From positions 17,682,688-17,746,687 of the forward strand of contig JANAVB010023996.1 in NCBI GenBank assembly GCA_029216955.1: a stretch of DNA of 64,000 nucleotides, written 5' to 3'. Below are positions 1 to 11,738 of the stretch, one piece after another (position 1 is the first letter of the stretch; the number at the start of each line of letters is the position of its first letter). The notes below the pieces were generated by a model, which made no database searches, was not told the origin of the DNA, and worked only from the letters and a program-made list of their open reading frames with translations. The DNA is from Iris pallida. Lineage: Eukaryota; Streptophyta; Magnoliopsida; Asparagales; Iridaceae. A program made the position numbers and the translations under genes.

Positions 1-495
1 CCTTTTCTCCCTCCCTGTCCCTCCTTATCCTCCGTCATTCCTCCATTTCTCCCTCCACCCACCCCTTTACGGTAGCTCCGCTTCCTCGTCAGCTCACCCC
101 GGGAGCTCCGGCCATCCCCTCCCTCTCCCCACCCCCACCCGCCCCCATTTTCCCTTCGAGCAGTTGCTTTCCATTGCTCCTCCCCCAGCGTGCCTACAGC
201 GCTGTTCCTGGCGGTCCCCTGGCCCCCTTGGGACGGGAGCGCTCCGGAGTACGGTCCTCAGTTGCCGCCTTCTCACGTCCTTCAAATTTCAAACAGATCT
301 GCAGTCACCTCGGGTTGGGAGCCCCCCTGCGGTGCAGGCCTCGGGCTTCCCAACGCCTGGCCTCTCCTGTTTGCTGCTAGCAGCTCTCCACACGAGGGGG
401 TCCCACTAATACTCCACTTCACGTACGTTACGCAAACTTTCCCTTTGCTTCCTTTGGTGGGACCCACCCTTTCCCTTACGCAGAGCGCTTAGGAG
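1..495 (+). other. C-rich LINE leader, no gene seen
   Basis: Pyrimidine- and C-rich sequence upstream of the ORF1 remnant, similar in composition to the leader of LINE copy B at 6300-6436. Short ORFs occur in several frames because stop codons are rare in such sequence; none resembles a known protein. Most likely the 5' UTR or promoter region of the LINE, possibly including a shifted N-terminal part of ORF1. Confidence 0.5.
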
Positions 496-2467
496 GTGAT
501 CTTCCTAGCTTTTACGCAGATCGGTCTCATCCCTGGACTCATGAGGTCCTGCGCACCCATGTGCCCCCTCCCGGTAGTCCAGCGTAATTCTTTCCCCCTT
601 TTCCTATGTATTCAGGTGGGTCCCTCCCTCCCCCAGGACTCTATGCTGCTTCTCCGCCCGCTGCTCCCCATGAGCTCTATGCAGCTCACTTCCCTATCCT
701 CCCTCATCACTCCACCCTGGCACTCACCCCCCCATTGCCTTCAGGCCCTCACCCGCCTGCTGCAACCCCTCTTGGCCCCCAATCCCCGCCCCCCCCCCGG
801 CTCCCGGCTCGACTCCCGTGTCTTCTGTTCAGGTGCCCCCGTCTCCTTAGCCTCCGTGGCGCTCCCCAAGCCACCGGCGGTCCTACTCGTCTCGGGCGAC
901 GCCGGGCTTGGGGACTCATCCGCGGTGGTCCAGGTCGCATCTCGTCTTGCTCTCCCGGTTGCGGTTGGTTCGCAGGAGGCGTCTCCCCCTGTGAGCGGTG
1001 CGGCTCCCACCCCGTCCTTCTCCGTCAGCGCGGCAGGTCCGTCCCCCTCCCTCCCAGCGAGTTTTCCACCGGCCGACACCGCAGCCCTCTCCCCCCGCCC
1101 CGAGCAGAACGCTTCCAAGATTGCACCTCTGCCTTCATGTAAAGAGTCCCAGGATCCGTCTTCGTCAGGAGCAGCTCAGCCATCCTACGCTGCCAAGCTA
1201 CGCCCGGACCTAGCATCAGTGAAGGGTCTCCTGTTCCCAGACGTCCATCTCCCGGACATTGTGTACTCCCAGGAGTCTCCAGTGCCTTTGGTTCCTTTCT
1301 CCGACTTGGAATTGTCCTCGCTGTCAACCTCCTTCCCCCACACATTTATCCTCAAATTTTCTACAGGTTGTCCCAAACTCTCCAGGGTGTAGGAGACGAT
1401 AGCCAGTTGGAGACTCTTAGCGGATTATCGAGTGGCCCCCCTTGATCCCAGACATATTCTTCTCCGCCTATCCTCCGATTTCGACCACAGGATCGTATGG
1501 TCCAAAGGCACTTGCAAGATTGATTCCCACCAGATGAAGATCATCAAGTGGTCAGCAGGCTTTAGCACCAAAAGAAGACTCAGCGAAGGTCGCCGCCTGG
1601 GTAACCCTGCCTAATCTACCCCTCATTTGCTTTGTCCCAGCGGTTTTTAGGCGTATTGCTAACTCCTTCGAAGTGTATGTGGCCTCAGCCCCTGAGACCA
1701 GTAACCTAACCAAGGCTCACTATGCCAAAATCTGTATGGAACTCGACCTCACATCTGAACCACCCAATTTTATTACTATCGAGCTGGGCAACCAGACCCA
1801 CACCCAACAAATCCTCTATGATAACCACATTATGTTCTGTAACCACTGCCATTTAAGAGGTCACCTCCCAAAGCACTGCCACCGTCTTTACCCAAAGCTA
1901 AAGAAGAAATCACCCCAGAACGACAACATGCCAACAGAGGGAAGGACACCCAAGCCACCCCTTCTACCACTCCTGAACTCGCACACACGATTCGGCTCCA
2001 GTGACGGCAAGACAGATAAGAGAGAGCCCCCCAGCAAAGCCTTGATCCCCTTCAACACCCAAGCTCTCACTCTTTCCAACTAATTCGACGCTCTAGATTC
2101 GAGGGACGCATAATCCCCATCGGAGACAGCTTCCCCCCAAGCCGACCGTGCTCTCACCAAGATACCCACCAACCCGGAGGACATAGAGGCATTGACTGAT
2201 ACCATCGATGCAGATCAACAACACACCAATGAAGACTCTGTTGAAGAAGCCCTAGCAATACTAGGGCCAGACCAAGTTCGGAGAGGACCACAGGTCCAAG
2301 CTGTAGGTTATCCTCTCCAGCAAACTATTCTTCTGATTAGGAGTTCCAGTGACTTCTTAGTAATCTCCCTGAGAATCCAATCCTGGACTCCGTCGGGGAA
2401 TCGGTCGGCCTTTACTAGGACCAACAGAAGCAATCAATTAGCGACCCTCCCACCTCGACAAAGGTAG
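496..2467 (+). pseudogene. LINE A ORF1 (DUF4283-like, CCHC knuckle), broken
   Basis: RNA-binding ORF1 product of a plant LINE, which would coat element RNA. A Pro/Ser-rich N-terminal part leads into a DUF4283-like domain (from about 1340) and then a CX2CX4HX4C zinc knuckle at 1838-1879. Compared with copy B the frame is broken by a TAG at 1390-1392 where B has CAG, a frameshift near 1570-1600, and a TAA at 2081-2083 where B has CAA. The segment to 2467 aligns with the ORF1 C-terminal part of copy B at 33965-34292. The family assignment rests on the knuckle, the FILKFSTGCPKL-type block shared by both copies, and the position before an endonuclease-RT ORF. Confidence 0.85.
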
Positions 2468-2568
2468 GACCATCAACCTCGTGCGGGGCCAATATCATTC
2501 ATGGACCCGCCGAAACCACAACAATCCAAACCAGATATGCCACCAAACAGAACAAAAAACCTCCCACA

Positions 2569-5500
2569 ATGTCCCTAATGCTTAACATCTTATCCTGGAA
2601 TGTCCGCGGTCTGGCGAACAAACCTACATTAAGGAGAATAACTAGCCTTCAAAAATTCCACAAGATCGATATCCTCATTATTTTAGAACCCAAAATCCCC
2701 TCCCAAAAGATTAAAATCAATCCAGCTGCAGCTGGGCCTCCCCACAGCCATAGCAGGCAGACACGATATTTGGATCCTCTGTACGAAGGACATCAATATC
2801 GGAGTCATCCAGGATTCCTAGCAGGCCCTCTCCTGTTGGTTTGAACATCCCATGCTCCCAGAGCATGCCATCCTCTCAGCGGTCCACGGCAGTTGCGATA
2901 TCGCAGAGCAGAAACACCTCTGGAACGATCTCCTTGACATCCATCTCCACCACACCAACTCTCCTTGGCTTTGCATTGGGGACTTTAATGCGATTACCTG
3001 CAGAGAAGAGAAAATCGGGGGACGCCCCCCTCCCATTTCGGCCATGCTAGATTTCAACAACTTCATCTTCAATGCTCATCTAGCCTCTCTCCAATTCACC
3101 GATAGTGCTTTCACCTGGTGCAACATGCAGAAAGGTGACCGTCGCGAATATTTTCGGCTGGACAGGGCCCTCACGAACGCCTTCTGGCACGAAAAGGGGA
3201 TTACAACCAACCTGTCCCATCTTAACTCCTCTGAATCAGACCACACCCCTCTGTTGGTTGAAATTAAAATAATACTAATCCATTCAAAAAGAACTTCCAA
3301 TTCCTCGACTTCTGGACCGAGCACCCCCAATTTTTGGGCATCGTTGCGGAAGCTTGGATTCAAGAGGACTCTCTCAATCCCCTCTTTCGGGTGAGCAACA
3401 AGCTCAAGGCAACGAGGAAAGCCCTGTCCAGTTGGAGTAAACTAGCCTACGGGGACATTTTTCAAGCTGTCTGGATAGCAGAGGACGAGGTCACCCGTGC
3501 CGAAGCCAAGCTCGCCACGGATCGCTCCTTAGCGGCTAGGAAGGCCCTGAACCTCACCAAGGCTATGCTCAAATTCAGGCTCAAAATGTAGACCGATTTT
3601 TGGAAGCAAAAAGCGAGGTTGAAATGGGATAGCGAGGGGGATAAAAACTCAAAATATTTTCATGTCTGCGTCAACAGTCGCAGACAGAAGCTATCAATTC
3701 ACCATACAGCTGACGATAACAGGAATATCATTACAGACCAAAAGAGCATCCAAGCGACTGCCACGAATTTCTATTCCAAATTATTCTCCAAGAGACGGTT
3801 CACAAAGATAGCTCCTTCCTAGATCAAATCCCCTTCCTCATTAATAAAATCGACAACGACCAGTTGGAACGTCCCCTACTGCCCAGGAAGTAAAAGATGC
3901 TGTGTGGGCTCTGAACGAGCACAGTGCTCCAGGCCCGGACGGCTTTTCGGGGGTATTCTTTCGCATATGCTGGGAAATTATCAAGCAGGACATCACCGAA
4001 GCGGCTATTGCATTCTTCGAAGGTGCTACATACCCCAAAGCTATTTCTAGCGCCAAGCTGATCCTATCCCAAAAAAGATAACCCGAAGTCCTTTTGCGAC
4101 TTTCGCCCCATCAGTCTTTGCACCTTCACCAACAAGATCATCTCTAAGATCATCGCAACCAAAATAGCAGGAATTCTCCCCAAGATCATTTCTAAGAAGC
4201 AAAGCGGGTATGTTCGCTGGAGAAACATCTAAGACAATATTATGCTGGCCCAAGAGTTAATCACCTGCATGAAATTTCCAGTTAGAGGGGGAAACATCAC
4301 CGTCAAAATCGACATGAAGAAATCTTATGACAGACTGGATTGGCAATTCATGATCTGGATTTTCAGAGCATTCGGATTCTCGAAAACTTGGACCAAATCA
4401 TGTGGAGATCCATCAGCAACTCATGGTTCTCCACGATCATCAACGGTCAAGCCGAGGGGTTTTTCAAATCCAACCGCGGGATTAGACAGGGCGACCCTCT
4501 ATCATCCACTGTCTTCATCATAGCAGCAGATGCCCTGAGTAGGAACCTTAACAACATGGTCAGCACCCCTAACTTCCAGCACTATCACACATACAGTGGA
4601 TGCCCTATCATCACCCATCTGGCCTTTGCCGACGATTTACTCATCTTCTCTTTCGGGGACGAAGGAGTGGTGGAAGTGGTCCACAACACCCTGCAGAGGT
4701 ACTCTAGATGCTCCGGTCAGAACATCAATCCTTCCAAGAGAGTTATCTACGCCCACCACAACATCAATAGAGAGCATGCAATCAATCTCTCCAATTTAAC
4801 ATCCTTTTCTGTTGCTCATCCTCCGTTCAACTATCTCGGTGGTCCTCTTGTGTACAGGAAATCCAACATCGGCATCTTTGAGAACTTGATCACAAGAATC
4901 AGGAAAAAACTTGAAGGGTGGCATAATGCCACTTTATCCCCAGGCGGTAAGATGATCCTCATCAATCACGTGCTCACCTCCATCCCCATCCATACTCTGG
5001 CTGTGCGCTCCCCGCCCAAGAAGGTTCTTTTTTCAATCGAACAGATCTTTTGCAATTTCTTCTGGGGACATTGCAATGGCCAAGACAAGCATCACTGGAC
5101 TAGCTGGGAATCCATGGCTCATCCTACTGATGAAAGGGGTCTGGGATTTACCAAACTCACTCACATCGTTAATGCTTTCTCGATGAAATTGTAGTGAAAA
5201 CTCCGTACGAGCAGCAACTTATGGACCAGGTTTTGAAGGCCAGGTACTTCAAGCACATCCACCCTTCAGTGGCCATATCCAACAGCAGATCCTCAGCGGC
5301 TTTGCGTCGAATCATTTTCAGGAGAGATCTTGTCGAGCCTGCTATAAGACTCCAATTAGATGCCGGCATTTCGGATCCATTCCTGGAGAGATGGGTTGGG
5401 GATAGCATGATTCTGAGTCTCACGAAGACATCAAGAGACAGTAGGATTAGAGACTTATGGAACTCCATTAACGACGATCGGAACTGGGACAAGATTCGTG

Positions 5501-6139
5501 AATGGTCCGGTAACGAAACGGCGGAGAGCATCCGAACGCGCGGATTATGTATCGGTCGCGAGCCCGATGCGCTGAGGTGGACGTTCGAGGCATCGGAAGC
5601 ATTTTCGGTGAGGTCGGCGAGAATCGCTGTTCGGGGAACCGGGCAGCCGAACCATTCCATTGTGCACTTTTGGCGAACCTACATCCCTAAGAAGTGGTCT
5701 TTTCTCATTTGGAGAGTCATTAGAAAGAAATTGCCAACAGACGACATCCTCAACACCATTGGGATCAGCTTAGCATCAGCCTGCACTTGCTGTTCCGAGC
5801 GTCAGATGGAGACTATCGACCACATCTTCTGTCAGGGAAGCCTGTCGGGGCAGTATCTGGAGGATCCTTAACCAGTACTACAGTATTGAGCCGGGTGGTG
5901 GACGCTTCCACGATCTCACGGTCTCCTGGGGTTCAACCTTCCACGGCCACCAGATCGTCGCAGTGGCCGCCACGTGGACGATTTGGAAGAATCGCAACAA
6001 GGCGAGATACGAAGGTCACCAATTATCAGCCGACCAGCTCATTCGGGAAGTCTTCTGCCAATGCCGTAGATGGAGCACCTGTGCTCCCACAGTCCGAGAG
6101 CATTCTGGTCCTTGCTACACCCGTAACTCTTGGGGCTGA
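2569..6139 (+). pseudogene. LINE A ORF2 (endonuclease-RT-zf-RVT), broken
   Basis: Enzyme for target-primed reverse transcription. Visible in order: APE-type endonuclease start (SWNVRGL, about 2593), GDFNA (about 2978), LDRAL, and SDH (3236-3244); then RT with DRLDW, RQGDPLS, FADD catalytic box (4624-4635) and YLGGPLVY; then zf-RVT with IPKKWSFL and a Cys-rich stretch (about 5680-5850). Reading needs several frame changes: one near 2740, others between 3300 and 4340, and one near 5195. It also crosses stops at 3589-3591 and 5192-5194. The predicted C-terminus ends at TGA 6137-6139, aligned with the end of copy B. The start ATG at 2569 or 2578 precedes the endonuclease block closely, as in copy B. 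Confidence 0.92.
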
Positions 6140-6299
6140 GTCGTCTCTCCCCCTCTTCCTTCCTTTTGGTGGTATACTTGTATAGGCTTCGTCCTTTTGT
6201 GCCTTGTATACGTGTTCAGGCTTCGACATTTTGAGCCTTCATTAATAAAATGAGGGGATTTTACTATATATATATATATATAATATAATAATATAACAT
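6140..6299 (+). other. LINE A 3' UTR and AT-rich tail
   Basis: Short 3' UTR resembling that of copy B at 47006-47148: both contain TATACTT, a GGCTTC-ATTTTGA block and a G-run before the tail. The tail is a (TA)n/TAATA stretch (about 6265-6297) rather than pure poly(A). It runs directly into the leader of LINE copy B. Confidence 0.8.
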
Positions 6300-6343
6300 G
6301 GTCATCGTCCCTCTTTCTTCCGAGCGACAGTTCCTCTTCCGCT

Positions 6344-6361
6344 GGCCGGCCTAGGCCGGCC
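6344..6361. repeat. 18-bp perfect palindrome in LINE B leader
   Basis: The sequence GGCCGGCCTAGGCCGGCC equals its own reverse complement. It lies about 45 bp into the leader of LINE copy B. It may be a chance product of GC-rich sequence or a structural feature of the 5' UTR. Confidence 0.7.
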
Positions 6362-6436
6362 GTCCCTTTCCCTCCCCACCCTCCTCTGCCTCTCCGTACG
6401 TGCGTCCCCGCCATCCTCATCCGGTCGCCACCCCCG

Positions 6437-8733
6437 ATGTCGTGCCCCTGGCCCCCTGAGGTGCTGGACTTGCTCCGCCAGCTCCTCCCCGCCGCCCTTC
6501 ATCATCGCTCCCCTCCTTTTCCCCATCCTAGATCCCCCTCTCCGCCTGCTTTTCCTCCCCCCGCGCCGCCTGGAGCGCTTCTAGATCCGGTGCCGCAGAG
6601 TGGCACCCCATCCCTCCTGCCGAGTTCGCTGGCAGTCCCCCTGCCTTTCTTTGCCCCGGAGCTCGGACCCGCCGGCTCCGGCGCTGCCGTCCTTCAGTCG
6701 AAGCGTCCTTCCGTTCCCGCTTTCCCTGGTTTTTTGAATCCCACTTCCCCCCCTCGGGAGGCGTATTCCCCACCAGAGCAGGCCTCGGGCCCCCTACTAC
6801 TGGACACCTCGGGTTCTCCCCCTCGGGCGCGCTCCCCGAGGAGCCCCTTCTCACCTGCGCGGAGCGCACTCTCTCTGTTGCACATCCCGAGCTCTCCTCC
6901 TCTGTTGCGCATCGCCAGGCGCTCGTGTCCTCCCTTTTGGAGCAGCAGCTGTGGATTGCGCAGGCCATCGGCAGCCATATCTCCTTTGCGCAGCCCCCCT
7001 CTCCCACCCTGTCTGGCGCAATCCATTCCCTCCCTCTCCCGCCTCTCCATGCACAATCTATCCCCCTTTTACGCTCCAGCGCAATCCAGCCCCCCCTTGG
7101 TGCCACCCTCCCATCCCCCTCTTGCCTTCCTTCTCCCCCCTATTCGTTCCCCCTCTATTCCTACCTCCTTTGTGCACCCCCCCGTCTGTTCCCGCTGCGC
7201 TAACCTTCCGCCACCTTCAGCTGTCTCCCTGGCCATCCAGGCTCCCTCCCTCTTCCCAGGCATTTCTGCCCTCCCTAGTTCGTCACCGGCGCCCTCCTTA
7301 CCCCCGTATCCTCGTCCGCATTAGCCCCCGTTTCCCCTCCTCCGGCGGCGCCCTCCGCCCCCGTGCCCCCGTCGTCCTTCCTCGATCCCGTCCTCTCCGG
7401 CCTCCGCCCTCCTCCTGTGGCTTCCCTGGCCTCCTTCCCAGGGGCGGTTGCCCCTGCCGCCTCGCCAGGGAGGCTTGCCCTGCTCTCTCCGTCCTTCCCC
7501 GATTTCGGGCTTTCTCTTCCCCTTAGCGGCCGTCCGCTCTCCCGTTCTGTACCTTCGGGCCCCGCTCCCTCCGAACCGTCCCCACCTTCTTATGCCGCCA
7601 TGCTTCGTCCGGACCTCTCCCCCTCGAAGGGCATTATCGTCCCAGAAGTCCTGCTTTCGGACATTGATTATTCTTATGAGACCTCCACCCCCATCATCCC
7701 ATTCTCCGACATAGAACTGACATCGCTGTCAGCGGCCTTTCCACACACTTTCATCCTTAAATTTTCTACCGGATGTCCTAAACTTCCCAGGATGCAGGAA
7801 GTGATCGCCACATGGAATCTCTCGTCTGACTACCGAGTGGCCCCCCTCGACCCCAGACATATTCTCCTACACCTATCCTTAGATCGCGATCACAGGACAG
7901 TGTGGTCCAAGGGAACTTGCAAGATTGACACCTACCAGATGAAGATTATCAAGTGGTCTCCTGGTTTCAACACCAAAGAAGATTCAGCTACGATGGCAGC
8001 TTGGGTTACCCTCCCCAACCTTCCTCTCATCTGCTTTGTCCCTGCGGCGCTAAAGCGCATCGGCAACTCTTTCGGGACGTATGTGGCTTCGGCGCCCGAG
8101 ACCAGTAACCTCACCAAAGCCCACTATGCCAAAATCTGTGTCAAACTAGATCTCTCATCAGAACCACCCAACTTCATCACTATCGAGCTAGGCAACCACA
8201 TCCATACCCAACAAATCCTCTACGACAACTACATATTGTTCTGCAACCACTGTCACCTTAGAGGACACCTACCTAAGTACTGTCACCGCCTGCATCCGGA
8301 GCTTAAAAAAAAGCCATCCATGAGAGACAACGACCTTTCGGAAGTGAAGCACCCCAAGTCGCCCATTCTTCCTCTTCCGAATTCTCACATTCGATTCGAT
8401 TCCAGCAACGAAGAGCCAGCCTCCAGTGAACCTCCGAGCAGGGCCCTGATCCCTTTCATTCCCCAATACATAGAGATCTCCAACCAATTCGCCATTCTCG
8501 ACTCAGAGGACCCGGAGTCCGGAAACCCTCAAGAAGGATCCCGCATCCCCGAGCCACCGTCCTCCTCCCCCATCTCCTCGCGAGTGGAGGACGCCACCGA
8601 CTCAGGCAAAGCAGATCACCGACTTCTCACCATCAGCAAGGGGGCCGACCCCCTAGCCCATCCCCCCTCCCATGAAACTAATCAATCCCCTAGTGCAATC
8701 CCAGTCGAAGACGCCCTAGCAATCCTCGGACCT
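6437..8733 (+). pseudogene. LINE B ORF1, N-terminal part, cut by chromovirus
   Basis: RNA-binding ORF1. From 7363 the frame is open to the insertion. It has a Pro/Ser-rich region, a DUF4283-like domain at about residues 126-224 (counted from 7363), a CX2CX4HX4C zinc knuckle at residues 294-307 (8242-8283), then an acidic, Ser/Pro-rich tail. A Pro-rich frame from ATG 6437 (MSCPWPPEVLDLL) may be the true N-terminus but needs frameshifts to join. From 8734 the open frame continues into retrotransposon LTR sequence and stops at 8796; that tail is not LINE protein. The C-terminal part is at 33965-34292. Confidence 0.85.
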
Positions 8734-11576
8734 TGTCACGCCCCAGAACCAGAATACTGGAGAGCGGAGGCAGACATAGCCAGCTACGTATATTGAAATG
8801 GGAACCATCTCGATATACGGTTACGGCTGTCTAGAAATATGAGGGTTTACTACAAGCCAACGGTTTCTTATGGTCATGAACAAGCCTAATGTCTCAATCA
8901 CAAGCAAGTAAGTAAGGTCGCAAGATGTATGATCATTAAATATACAATAATAAGGCGTCCCAAATATTACATATTCAGCTGATCATGAAGATAGTCGTAC
9001 AAAATGCGAGGACTAGCATGAGTTAAGTCATACATGATCAACCCTAGGATTTGTTAATCATGTTTACAGCCCGTAGGCAGACAGTAAGTAAAAGTGCATC
9101 GAGCTAACAGGTGCTCGTCGGCTAAACGCCTCAAAAGAATAACTTTACAATAGAGTGAGCGAAACAAAATAGAAAACCCACTCGTAGCTCGGGTTCCTTC
9201 TAGTATTCACCATTAGGCTGGAAGCTTGGTAGATCCTCGGGAGCTGCTCCAAAATCTGGCCACACAAAACCAGCTGGGTCAACCCCAGAAAGAGCAAGTG
9301 CCACAAGGGGGCCACGAAATAAGAACAAAAGCCAGCAATCAGCACAAGAAGATATAATATTAAAACTAGAATTACGAAAAACATGCCAGGGTGATACACG
9401 ACGAGATAACCATGGGACTCTTCCGATAGCTAGGTTACAACCCGTAAACCAAACAAGGACCGGGGTTGTAACCCTTCATCTGAACAGAACTTGGTTTTCC
9501 ACCATTTATCGGCAAGATAATAATACAAGAAATCAAGACATGGAGCAATCTTGTACTGGATCAAGACATGGCTAAACTGGTTATACCTCATTCAATCAAT
9601 CACGGCCAAGCAGATACTACGGCTTGCTACCTTAACTAACTAGGGTTATCACAGGCCTAATTACTAACAAGATGCAGTTAGATTGTTCCACAGCCACAAG
9701 CCCTGCAGACCATCCAGGTTACCCAGGTCGAAAATTAGGGGTTGAATTCAGGTGGGTATATCGCCCAGAAGACAAATGTACCCTTAGGTGACTTAGAGGG
9801 TGCAACACGCGACGGTGTGCTGGAAATGTGCCCTACTCGACGGCAGGCTACAGATCCCAAGAGCGCCCAGGTAACGGGATTGCCCGTAGCTGTGTCATCT
9901 CTTCATGACTAATGTGTTATTCTAGTTATTAACCTTAATCATTTTAGTAGGTACTCCTGACCGTGGTGCTCAGGAGTCCCTTCCTAGACATGATGCAAGA
10001 CAGGACAAGTGGATTTAACAAGCAAGCAAAAAAGAACTACCCACGGTGTCAAGGCAAGTCAAGTAACAGCATTAAAATAAATCATGTCAGGGTACTTGTC
10101 AGGAGTACGCCACGACGGGCCACTATCATGTCAGGTTGGTCATGTCAGGAGTGCACCACTACGGGTCACTGTCGTGTTATGCTAGTTCCTTGTCATACCA
10201 TGCCATGTACAATAGTCATTCCAAACATATTAAGTAAAATCAAGTTCACGACAAAAGGCGTAAGGATATAAAATGGGCGTAAAATATCTAATAAAATATT
10301 AATATACAAGGCTACAGAAAGGCCAAGCTTAAAGAAGTAAGACCAAAACTCCAAGGGTCAATGGATTAAACAAGGGGTCAGGGGAGCAGCGTACGAAAAG
10401 TCACGCACGCTGAGGGAGCTGCATAGGTGAAAAGTCACGCACGCTGAGGGAGCAGCGTAGGTGAAAAGTCACGCACGCTACAGAGAGCAGCGTAGGTGAA
10501 AAGTCACGCACGCTACAGAGAGCAGCGTAGGTAAAAGTCACGCACGCTACAGAGAGCAGCGTAGGTGAAAAGTCACGCACGCTCAAGGACCAGTGTGCGT
10601 GAAAAGTCACGCACGCTACAGAGAGCAGCGTAGGTGAAAAGTCACGCACGCTCAAGGAGCAGTGTGCGTGAAAAGTCACGCACGCTCAAGGGAGCAGTGT
10701 GCATGAAAAGTCACGCACGCTCAAGGAGCAGTGTGCGTGAAAAGTCACGCACGCTCAAGGGAGCAGTGTGCGTGAAATTCACGCACGCTCAAGGAGCAGT
10801 GTGCGTGAAAAGTCACGCACGCTCAAGGAGTCACGCTTCCAACAGGAAGCATACTCAAGTCTGCGTACGCATCGCTAAAGAGCGTGTGTAGCTCAGGGTG
10901 CATAAGCTAAATAGCTCTACAGACACTGCTCACTGTCTTCTCCAGACAGCAAGAACACCATGGCTGAACCCAAAGCTTCAAAAGCTCACAACTTGGCCAT
11001 CCGAACTCCAAATCCGGATTTCCAAAGCTCCAACTTGGATGAAACTGAATGCTCTTCCACATGGAAGCATCAGAAATCCATAAAATCCAACTAAAGTAGA
11101 TCAAACCATACAAAATCTGAAAATAGCTAAACCTAGATCTAGAACAAAGGAAGCTCCAAATCACAAAATAGCAAGCCCTAATGTTGATCACCATCTCCTA
11201 ATCTAGCAAATGAACCAAGAAAATAGGGCTCTCATGAAGTGGCAAGGTGCACTTGCCTAGGGTTGGGAGTGTTGTGTAGAGGAAGGAGAAGAAGAAGAAG
11301 AAGAAAATTTATGGTGGAAGTTATGAGGAGAGAGAGTGGTAGGTGGGGGTGATAAAGAGGGGGAGTTGTGGTGGGTTGAGGGTGTAGCATAGGGCTAGGG
11401 TGCTCCAAGACATAAAACCGAACCAAACCGAACCATCCCCAATAAAACCGAGCCATGCTAAAACCAAAATGCGAGAAATACCGAAATTCCACAAATTGAG
11501 AAAAATAAAAATACATGCCAAAATCCAGATACGAGTATAAATACGAAATATGGGAAATACGGGAATGAGGGTGACA
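8734..11576 (-). repeat. Chromovirus 3' LTR, complete, 2843 bp
   Basis: Starts TGTCACGCCCC and ends GGTGACA on the plus strand, the TG...CA ends of an LTR. It aligns over its first ~1.7 kb with 19199-20937. It contains a 13-copy minisatellite (10385-10840). No protein gene is seen in it; a hydrophobic 84-residue frame (9145-9399, minus) is shared by both LTRs but has no recognised homology. Confidence 0.92.
10385..10840. repeat. Minisatellite, about 13 copies of a 33-36 bp unit
   Basis: Head-to-tail copies share the core GTGAAAAGTCACGCACGCT, followed by either ACAGAGAGCAGCGTAG-type or CAAGGAGCAGTGTGC-type sequence. The two variants are ordered, the first group to the left and the second to the right. 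The truncated 5' LTR keeps only the first two units, up to 20937. Repeated promoter-proximal units of this kind can act as enhancers in LTRs; that is inference here. Confidence 0.9.
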
Positions 11577-11625
11577 ACTCTACCCACCTTAAAAGAATTC
11601 CGTCCTCAGAATTTAATCAAGGAGC
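11577..11625 (-). other. Polypurine tract of chromovirus
   Basis: On the minus strand a GAGGACGGAATT block and then AAGGTGGGTAGAGT lie directly before the 3' LTR. This is the expected plus-strand DNA primer site. The same GAGGAC...GGGTAG arrangement precedes the 3' LTRs of three other elements in the window. Confidence 0.85.
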
Positions 11626-11738
11626 TAGAGATTGTCACGACAAGCTACACTAAGCACAGGCAAGTTACACTAAGCAGTTCAATCATACAATCATACAATG
11701 CAAGCAAGGAAGGGAAAACGTAAGGCATAAGAAAGATA

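Larger units (their letters stand above)
1..6299 (+). mobile_element. LINE-1 copy A (L1-type non-LTR retrotransposon), decayed
   Basis: Autonomous-type plant LINE containing both ORFs, a 3' UTR and an AT-rich tail. The C-rich leader (1-495) runs off the window start, so the 5' end is not proven. ORF1 carries a nucleic-acid-binding knuckle; ORF2 carries endonuclease, reverse transcriptase and a zf-RVT tail. Both ORFs have several stops and frameshifts. Copy B starts directly after its tail and is a close relative, which lets each break in A be compared with B and vice versa. No target-site duplication can be fixed at either end. Confidence 0.93.
6300..8733 (+). mobile_element. LINE copy B, segment 1 of 3 (leader and ORF1)
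   Basis: 5' part of a second LINE of the same family. It starts abruptly after the tail of copy A with a C-rich leader and runs to 8733, where a chromovirus LTR beginning TGTCACGCCCC interrupts ORF1. The five bases before the junction, GACCT, are the left copy of the expected target duplication. The LINE resumes at 33965, with about 25 bp missing relative to copy A (around 2273-2298). Confidence 0.92.

Noticed and set aside
6528..7106. Minus-strand ORFs of 192 and 120 codons
   Set aside because: Antisense of the C-rich LINE leader and ORF1 N-terminus; stop codons are rare in such sequence and no domain is recognisable.
8734..8796. C-terminal residues of the long ORF1 frame
   Set aside because: They are encoded by chromovirus LTR sequence after the insertion point, not by the LINE.
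10385..10840. Regularly spaced repeats resembling a CRISPR array
   Set aside because: Units are contiguous with no unique spacers, lie in a plant LTR, and the second LTR carries the start of the same array.
10401..10891. ORFs of 92 and 85 codons in the minisatellite
   Set aside because: Low-complexity translations of the repeat unit in both strands; no start context or similarity.
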